Source: Amycolatopsis marina (GTDB lineage Bacteria > Actinomycetota > Actinomycetes > Mycobacteriales > Pseudonocardiaceae). From it: DNA of 64,000 bases. The notes beneath the pieces are model-generated. The model did no database searches. It was not told where the DNA came from and saw nothing but the letters and a program-made list of their open reading frames with translations. This document shows positions 59,366 to 64,000 of the stretch, in pieces (positions within the stretch are counted from its first letter, which is position 1; every line of letters starts with the position of its first letter). The stretch is taken from assembly GCF_900111885.1 (NCBI RefSeq), contig NZ_FOKG01000013.1, positions 124,001 to 188,000 of the forward strand, given 5' to 3'. The position numbers were made by a program, and so were the translations under genes.

Positions 59366-59382
59366 AACTGCAAATTCGGGGC

Positions 59383-60066
59383 TCAGCGCACCGCCACCGA
59401 GAGGGCCTGCGCGATCTCCTTGCCGAGCGCGTGCGTCGCCGCCTGGGCCTGCGATCCGACCCGGACCACGATCGGCCCGCCGAACGGCTGGCGCTCCACC
59501 ACCTCGATCCGCTCGCCGAGTCCGATCGAGCGCTCGGAGAGATACCGCAGCAGGTCCGGATCGGTGTCCCAGACCCGCACGATCTCGCCGACGGTGCCCG
59601 GCTCCAGCTCGTCGAGCAGGTGCGTGGACAGCTCCTCGACACTGCCGTCCATCGCCGGGATCGGGTCACCGTGCGGATCCCGCACCGGGTTGCCCAGCTT
59701 CGCCGCGATGCGCTCGACCAGCCGGTCGGACACGGCGTGTTCGAGCTGGTCGGCCTCGACGTGCACCTCGTCCCAGGTGTAGCCGAGCTCGGACACCAGG
59801 TAGGACTCGATCAGCCGGTGCCTGCGGAGCACGGCGCGGGCGAGCAGCCTGCCCTCCCCGGTCAGTTCGATGCCCCGGTACGGAACGTGGGCGACCAGCC
59901 CCTGCTGGGACAGCTTCGTCACCATGCCCGACGCCGACGAGGGGCTCACCTCGAGGCGGGTCGCCAGCGAGGTGTTGGTCACCGCCTCGCCGCGCTCCGC
60001 AAGGCCGTAGATCACCCTGAGGTAGTCCTCGATGGACGAGGACCGCCGATTCGTTCCATCAGGCAT
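59383..60066 (-). CDS. mntR: Manganese-type DtxR regulator (MntR-like)
   Basis: A 227-residue metal-dependent repressor. The winged HTH (EDYLRVIYGLAERGEAVTNT, RLEVSPSSASGMVTKLSQQG) is followed by a dimer/metal domain (RRHRLIESYLVSELGYTWDE, VHVEADQLEHAVSDRLVERI) and a FeoA/SH3-like C-terminal domain. At the position where DtxR and IdeR have Cys102, this protein has Asp (EADQLEH), as in manganese-type relatives, so Mn rather than Fe is the likely corepressor. The DPHGDPIP motif is that of MntR. No transporter gene is beside it. Confidence 0.85.
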   Translation of the reverse strand: MPDGTNRRSSSIEDYLRVIYGLAERGEAVTNTSLATRLEVSPSSASGMVTKLSQQGLVAHVPYRGIELTGEGRLLARAVLRRHRLIESYLVSELGYTWDEVHVEADQLEHAVSDRLVERIAAKLGNPVRDPHGDPIPAMDGSVEELSTHLLDELEPGTVGEIVRVWDTDPDLLRYLSERSIGLGERIEVVERQPFGGPIVVRVGSQAQAATHALGKEIAQALSVAVR

Positions 60067-60102
60067 ACCGCATACGATACGGCGCTCGTTCCCGCGCGGC
60101 GT

Positions 60103-60552
60103 TCAGTCCCGCGCGGGCCGCCACCGGTAGCGGGTCCAGCCGTGCACCTCCTGCGCACCGAGTTGCTTGTAGAACGCCGCGGCCCGGTCGTTGCCCTCCT
60201 GCATGTCCCACTCGACCCGCCCGGTGGTGCGGGCGCGCAGTTCGGCCAGCAGCTCACCGCCCAGTCCGTGCCTACGGTGTTCGGGGCGGATGAAGACATC
60301 GTCGAGCCAGATTCCCGGGCGTGCCTCCCAGGTGGAGAAGCTCCAGGTGCAGAACGCGAATCCGGCCACGGTGCCCGGCTGCCCCGGTGGCTCGGCGATC
60401 AGCACCCACGCCTTCGCATCGGCGCCGAAGAGGTGGCCGCGCATCTCCTCGCGGTCGAGGGTGAGCTCGTCGTTCCCCTCATAGCGGGCGTGCTCCTCGA
60501 TCAGCGCGCAGATCTCCTCGGCATCGCCTTCCACGGCGTCGCGCACGGGCAT
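60103..60552 (-). CDS. GNAT-family acetyltransferase
   Basis: A 149-residue GNAT enzyme with the acetyl-CoA loop RPEHRRHGLGGELLAELRAR (Arg/Gln-x2-Gly-x-Gly/Ala pattern) and conserved strand GIWLDDVFIRP. C-terminal WDMQEGNDRAAAFYKQLGAQ resembles diamine (spermidine/thialysine) acetyltransferases. Substrate is uncertain. ATG 60552 has GGAAAAGGAG upstream. It is 14 bases from the amidohydrolase start region on the other side, possibly co-transcribed. Confidence 0.9.
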   Translation of the reverse strand: MPVRDAVEGDAEEICALIEEHARYEGNDELTLDREEMRGHLFGADAKAWVLIAEPPGQPGTVAGFAFCTWSFSTWEARPGIWLDDVFIRPEHRRHGLGGELLAELRARTTGRVEWDMQEGNDRAAAFYKQLGAQEVHGWTRYRWRPARD

Positions 60553-60566
60553 GTGCTCTCCTTTTC

Positions 60567-62171
60567 CTAACTCTGGTACACCAGTTCACCGCCGATGGCG
60601 GTACCCAGCACGCGGACCGAGTCGAGGTTGTCCTCGTCGGTCGGGTCCGCCGACAACGCCACGAAGTCGGCCAGCTTGCCGGGTTCGAGTGTGCCGAGGT
60701 CCCGCTCCCTGAACGCCGCGTACGCCGAGCCCTCGGTGTACGCGCGCAGTGCCTCTGTCGGCGTCAGGCACTCGTCCGGCGCGAGGACCTGGCCGCCCGC
60801 GGTACGCCTGCGCACGAGGTCGGCGAGACCGAGCAGGGGCGCACCGTTCACCACGGGCCGGTCCGAGCTGGCCGGGAGCACGCAGCCCGCGTCGAGGAAA
60901 CTCCGGCCCCGGTAGCACCACGCCTCCCGTTCGGGGCCGAGCGCCGAGCGCATGCCGTCGCCGATCTCGTTGACGAACCGGCCCTGCGGCACGGGGATCA
61001 GTCCCAGCCGGGCGAGCCGGTGCAACTCGGCGGGCGGAAGCACGCCGCAGTGCTCGATGCGATGGCGGTGACCGGCTCGCGGATGCGCGGCCAATGCCGC
61101 GGTGTAGGCGTCCAGCACGGCGGTGATCGCCCTGTCCCCGATCGCATGGGTGGCGATCTGCCAGCCCGCCGCGTGCGCCCGCCGAATGGTCTCGGCCAGT
61201 TCCTCCTCGGGGAGTTGGAAGTAGCCCCGGTTTCCCGGCTCGCCCGCGAAGTCGTCGTGCATAGCCGACGTGCGGCCGATCAGCGAGCCGTCCGCGAAGA
61301 TCTTCATCGGGCCGATCCGCAGCCAGTCGTCGCCGAAACCGCTGCGCAGGCCCAGGTCGAGGGAGAACGCCACGTCGTCGGCCGGATCGTGCTCGAGTTC
61401 GTGCAGCACGCTCGAGGCCACCATCAGGGTGGACCGCACATGCAGCAGGCCCTCGTCCCTGGCCCGCTGGTAGGCCGCCACCTCACAGGGCGTCTCGCCG
61501 ACGAGGCCACCGCCGACGCCCGCCTCCTGCACGCTGGTGATGCCCTCGGCGAGGAACCGCTGTCCCGCCCGGTCGATCGCGCGGACCACGGTGGCAACGG
61601 GCGTCGGATAGATCAGCGGCCGCAGCAGGAGCTGCGCCTGCTCACGCAGCAGGCCGGTGGGCGCGCCGTCGGCGTCGCGCACGAGGTCCCCGCCGACCGG
61701 GACGTGTGCCAGATCGAGCTGGTCGAGCACGCGGGAGTTCACCACGGACATGTGCCCCGAGGTGTGCTTCAGGCGTACGTGGTGCTCCGGCGCGGCCCGG
61801 TCGAGGCCCTGCCGGGCGGGATGGCCGCCCGCCAGCTTGTTCTGGTCGTACCCGCTGCCGACGATCCAGCCGCCCTTCGGTTCGGTCGCGGCCCTGCGGG
61901 CGACGGCGTCATAGACGTCCTCGACGCTCGCGCAGTGCGCGGGCCCGAGCGGCACCTCGTCCAGGGTCATCCCGAACCACGCCATGTGGTTGTGCGCGTC
62001 GTGGAACCCGGGCACCACGGTGGCGCCGCCCAGGTCGACTCGCCTGCGCGCCGCGAGTTCCACGGCCTCGTCCCCGACCGCGACGACGCGGCCGTGCAGC
62101 ACGGCCATGGCGCGCACCGGCTGCCACGGGGTAAGCACCCGCGCGTTCTCGTACACCGCATCAACTCGCAT
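60567..62171 (-). CDS. Amidohydrolase, YtcJ-like
   Basis: A 534-residue metal-dependent amidohydrolase. The metal site begins VVPGFHDAHNHMAWFGMTLD (HxH), and downstream TTQ-like QIATHAIGDRAITAVLDAYT and RHRIEHCGVLPPAELH provide further His ligands. The C-terminal small domain ends LEPGKLADFVALSADPTDED. It matches the YtcJ group of imidazolonepropionase-like or N-acyl hydrolases. ATG 62171 follows a leaderless -10 box (TAGGGT, eight bases). Divergent from the enoyl-CoA hydratase gene. Confidence 0.92.
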   Translation of the reverse strand: MRVDAVYENARVLTPWQPVRAMAVLHGRVVAVGDEAVELAARRRVDLGGATVVPGFHDAHNHMAWFGMTLDEVPLGPAHCASVEDVYDAVARRAATEPKGGWIVGSGYDQNKLAGGHPARQGLDRAAPEHHVRLKHTSGHMSVVNSRVLDQLDLAHVPVGGDLVRDADGAPTGLLREQAQLLLRPLIYPTPVATVVRAIDRAGQRFLAEGITSVQEAGVGGGLVGETPCEVAAYQRARDEGLLHVRSTLMVASSVLHELEHDPADDVAFSLDLGLRSGFGDDWLRIGPMKIFADGSLIGRTSAMHDDFAGEPGNRGYFQLPEEELAETIRRAHAAGWQIATHAIGDRAITAVLDAYTAALAAHPRAGHRHRIEHCGVLPPAELHRLARLGLIPVPQGRFVNEIGDGMRSALGPEREAWCYRGRSFLDAGCVLPASSDRPVVNGAPLLGLADLVRRRTAGGQVLAPDECLTPTEALRAYTEGSAYAAFRERDLGTLEPGKLADFVALSADPTDEDNLDSVRVLGTAIGGELVYQS

Positions 62172-62179
62172 GAGTGCCG

Positions 62180-62185
62180 ACCCTA
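62180..62185 (-). promoter_or_regulatory. Leaderless promoter -10 box of the amidohydrolase gene
   Basis: TAGGGT on the minus strand, eight bases before ATG 62171, no ribosome site. Confidence 0.5.
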
Positions 62186-62201
62186 TCGATCGATCGATCG
62201 A
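62185..62201. repeat. (ATCG)4 tetranucleotide repeat in the divergent promoter region
   Basis: Four tandem ATCG units plus one base. The block is palindromic (TCGATCGA) and lies between the two divergent -10 boxes, so it may be an operator, or a slippage-prone tract whose length alters spacing to both promoters. Confidence 0.7.
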
Positions 62202-62206
62202 ATGGC

Positions 62207-62212
62207 TAGGCT
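62207..62212 (+). promoter_or_regulatory. Leaderless promoter -10 box of the enoyl-CoA hydratase gene
   Basis: TAGGCT six bases before ATG 62219, no ribosome site. Confidence 0.55.
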
Positions 62213-62218
62213 CTGCGC

Positions 62219-62989
62219 ATGACCTCCGCATCGAGCACCGTCGAACTCGCCGTGGACGGCAGCGTCGCCGTCGTCCGGCTGAACCGCCCACAGCGACTCA
62301 ACGCGGTCGTGCCCGAACTGGTCGACGACCTGCTCGCGGCCCTGCGCACGGCGGGTGCCGACGAGGAAGTCCGGGCGATCGTGCTGGCCGGGAGAGGCCG
62401 AGCCTTCTGCGCCGGCCACGACCTCAAGGAGCCACCGGCGGAAGGTGACTCGCGGACCCGGCTGGAGCAGCTGCAGGACGTCACCCGCTGCCTGCGTGGC
62501 CTGCGGCAACCGGTGATCGCCGCCGTGCACGGTTACGCGATCGGCGCGGGAGCCGAGTTCGCGCTCGGCTGCGACCTCGTGCTCGCCGCGGAGGACGCGG
62601 TGTTCGCCTTCCCCGAGGCAGGACTCGGCCTGAGCGTCACCGGTGCCGCGTCTCGGCTGCTCCCGTTGCTGGTCGGCCCGCTCAAGGCGAAGCGGTTGTT
62701 GCTGCTCGGCGAGCGGATCGACGCGACGACCGCGGCGGAACTGGGCCTGGTGAACGAGGTCCTGCCCGGCGATGCGCTGCTGGAGCAGGCACTCGCCTGG
62801 GCACACACGGTGGCCGAGCACCCACCGTCCTCGGTGGCGCTCGCCAAGCGCGCGCTGGATGCGGGCATCGACAGCTCGCTGGAAACCGCGCTGGAACTCG
62901 AGGTCAGCCACGCGCTGATCACCGAGCACTCCGCAGAGGTCGCCGAGTCCTCCGCCCGGTTCCGGTCCCGTTCCGGAGCGGACCGGTGA
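62219..62989 (+). CDS. Enoyl-CoA hydratase/isomerase-family protein
   Basis: A 256-residue crotonase-fold enzyme. Start VAVVRLNRPQRLNAVVPELV, oxyanion-hole AFCAGHDLKEPP and HGYAIGAGAEFALGCDLVLA, then DAVFAFPEAGLGLSVTGAAS (Glu at the second catalytic position). The first catalytic Glu of hydratases is Ala in HGYAIGAGAE, so isomerase or other CoA chemistry is possible. The stop overlaps the next GTG (GTGA), so it is coupled to an acyl-CoA synthetase. Confidence 0.9.
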   Translation: MTSASSTVELAVDGSVAVVRLNRPQRLNAVVPELVDDLLAALRTAGADEEVRAIVLAGRGRAFCAGHDLKEPPAEGDSRTRLEQLQDVTRCLRGLRQPVIAAVHGYAIGAGAEFALGCDLVLAAEDAVFAFPEAGLGLSVTGAASRLLPLLVGPLKAKRLLLLGERIDATTAAELGLVNEVLPGDALLEQALAWAHTVAEHPPSSVALAKRALDAGIDSSLETALELEVSHALITEHSAEVAESSARFRSRSGADR

Positions 62990-64000
62990 GCCCCGTACCC
63001 GAACTCGCCGAAGTCGACGATCTCGGCACCCTGCTGGACAGGGCAGCGGCGGCCTGGCCGGACAAGGACGCGTGGGTGTTCGACGCCACCGGTGAGCGGC
63101 TCACGTTCGCCGAGGTACGCCGCCGTAGCTCGGAACTGGCAGCCGCGCTCGCCGGAACCGGGGTGCGCCCTGGCGACCGGGTGGCCGTGATGCTGCGCAA
63201 CCAGCCGGAGTTCCCGCTGATCTGGCTGGCACTGGCGAGGCTCGGCGCGGCGCTCGTCCCGGTGAACACCAACTACCGGGAACTGGACGGCAGGCACGTC
63301 CTGGCCCACTCCGCCGCCCGGTTCGCGGTCACCACACCGGAGTTCCACGAACTGCTCACCGCCATCGTCCCTGGCACCGCCGTGCGGCGGGTGCTCGACG
63401 TGGCGGAGCTGACGGCGCGGGGACCGTTGCCGGAGAGAGCTTCTGTCGCGGAGACGGTGGCGAACATCCAGTACACCTCCGGCACAACGGGCGCTCCCAA
63501 GGGATGCGTGCTGCCACACCGCTACTGGACCAATCTCGCCTACGGCCTGACCACGGAATTTCCCGCCATCCACGACGGCGATGTACTGCTCACCGCACAA
63601 CCGTTCCACTACATCGATCCACAGTGGAACGTCGCGCTCGGGCTGGCGTCCGGTGCGACACTGGTGGTACTCGACCGGTTCCACCCTTCGACGTTCTGGG
63701 CGAAGGTGCGTGAGCACGAGGTCACCTGGTTCTACTGCCTCGGCCTGATGCCGACGCTGCTGCTTCGCGTTCCCGAGTCAGCGGCGGACCGCAGGCACCA
63801 CGTGCGGGCGATCAGTGCCTCGGCGATTCCCCGCGATCTGCACGCGGAACTGGAACGCCGTTGGGGAGTGCCGTGGCACGAAGCCTTCGGCATGACCGAG
63901 ACGGGCGGGGACATCCGGGTGTCCGAGGTGGACCACGACGTCTCGGTCGGCGCCGGCTGCCTCGGCAGGCCTGTTCCCGGCAGGGAGGCACTGATCGCCG
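62986..64000 (+). CDS. Acyl-CoA synthetase (AMP-binding), 5' part, cut by window edge
   Basis: The first 338 residues of an adenylating enzyme (normal length about 500). N-terminal segment LGTLLDRAAAAWPDKDAWVF, P-loop YTSGTTGAPKGCVLPHRYWT, and the adenosine-binding HEAFGMTETGGDIRVSE are present. It would activate a fatty or aromatic acid to its CoA thioester, the substrate type for the upstream crotonase. GTG 62986 overlaps the hydratase stop. The 3' part is outside the window. Confidence 0.92.
   Translation, partial: MSPVPELAEVDDLGTLLDRAAAAWPDKDAWVFDATGERLTFAEVRRRSSELAAALAGTGVRPGDRVAVMLRNQPEFPLIWLALARLGAALVPVNTNYRELDGRHVLAHSAARFAVTTPEFHELLTAIVPGTAVRRVLDVAELTARGPLPERASVAETVANIQYTSGTTGAPKGCVLPHRYWTNLAYGLTTEFPAIHDGDVLLTAQPFHYIDPQWNVALGLASGATLVVLDRFHPSTFWAKVREHEVTWFYCLGLMPTLLLRVPESAADRRHHVRAISASAIPRDLHAELERRWGVPWHEAFGMTETGGDIRVSEVDHDVSVGAGCLGRPVPGREALIA

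Noticed and set aside
59345..59381. Repeated CTGCAGATTCCGGG and CTGCAAATTCGGGG between convergent genes
   Set aside because: Two imperfect copies of 14 bases in a convergent gap; may be chance or the end of the methyltransferase gene, not enough to call a repeat family.
1..64000. CRISPR arrays, rRNA genes, insertion sequences and secondary-metabolite core genes
   Set aside because: Looked for spaced repeats, rRNA-like conserved blocks, transposase DDE motifs and PKS/NRPS signatures on both strands; none seen.

Overview
The window is a high-GC chromosomal segment of an actinomycete. The protein set (MprAB, SigG, MntR-like DtxR regulator, DasR-type operator, ALF-repeat toxins, LGFP and AbfB cell-wall modules, many TetR/MarR/NarL regulators, GTG starts and leaderless promoters) points to the Pseudonocardiaceae, possibly Amycolatopsis or a relative; the genus is an inference.

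Layout. 1-4267: a truncated DeoR repressor, an mprA-mprB-like two-component operon, a TRIC/UPF0126 membrane protein, an orphan NarL-type regulator and a complete tRNA-Arg(CCU). 4230-8798: a small, AT-richer genomic island that starts in the 3' end of that tRNA and ends at a second copy of it; it carries three poorly characterised genes and a toxin-antitoxin-like pair but no integrase. 8828-9988: a decayed MFS transporter. 10017-12177: an ECF42-type module (DGPF/YCII protein, sigma factor, SRPBCC protein) with a matching promoter. 12331-20240: four same-strand genes forming an ALF-repeat polymorphic toxin locus, with a 1369-residue secreted protein (ALF repeats, alanine-rich coiled coil, Hint autoprotease, unclassified 119-residue toxin tip) and a probable immunity gene. 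20424-27108: intradiol dioxygenase-like lipoprotein, DoxX, SDR/MarR pair, AlkZ-like winged-helix protein, TetR/oxidoreductase pair with twin operators, and threonine ammonia-lyase.

27266-30240 holds what I consider the most interesting locus: a nucleosidase (PNP/MTAN superfamily) and a translationally coupled four-TM protein that share a RHIM-like motif at the C-terminus of the first and the N-terminus of the second. This is the geometry of bacterial amyloid-signalling effector/receptor pairs, but with a membrane protein in place of an NLR ATPase.

30493-32617: two NrtR-like regulators around a Nudix hydrolase. 33188-36210: Tat-exported beta-helix protein, sulfite-oxidase-fold protein, TetR. 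36287-39285: MmpL-type exporter with its TetR and a clear operator. 39514-42371: two small membrane proteins coupled to a NarL-type two-component system. 42453-44999: CMD/AhpD protein, MarR and SigG. 45108-46007: GH19 chitinase with a DasR-like site. 46098-54699: LysR, hydrolase, VOC, TetR (28-bp perfect operator), GAF-ANTAR, RibD-like, GlxA-type regulator, isochorismatase, UAAP protein, a 227-residue cytochrome P450-like protein and ArsR. 54702-58378: ABC exporter and a DesK/NarL-type system. 58487-64000: SAM methyltransferase, MntR, GNAT, amidohydrolase, enoyl-CoA hydratase and the start of an acyl-CoA synthetase.

All calls rest on reading the sequence and remembered family features; no database search was run.
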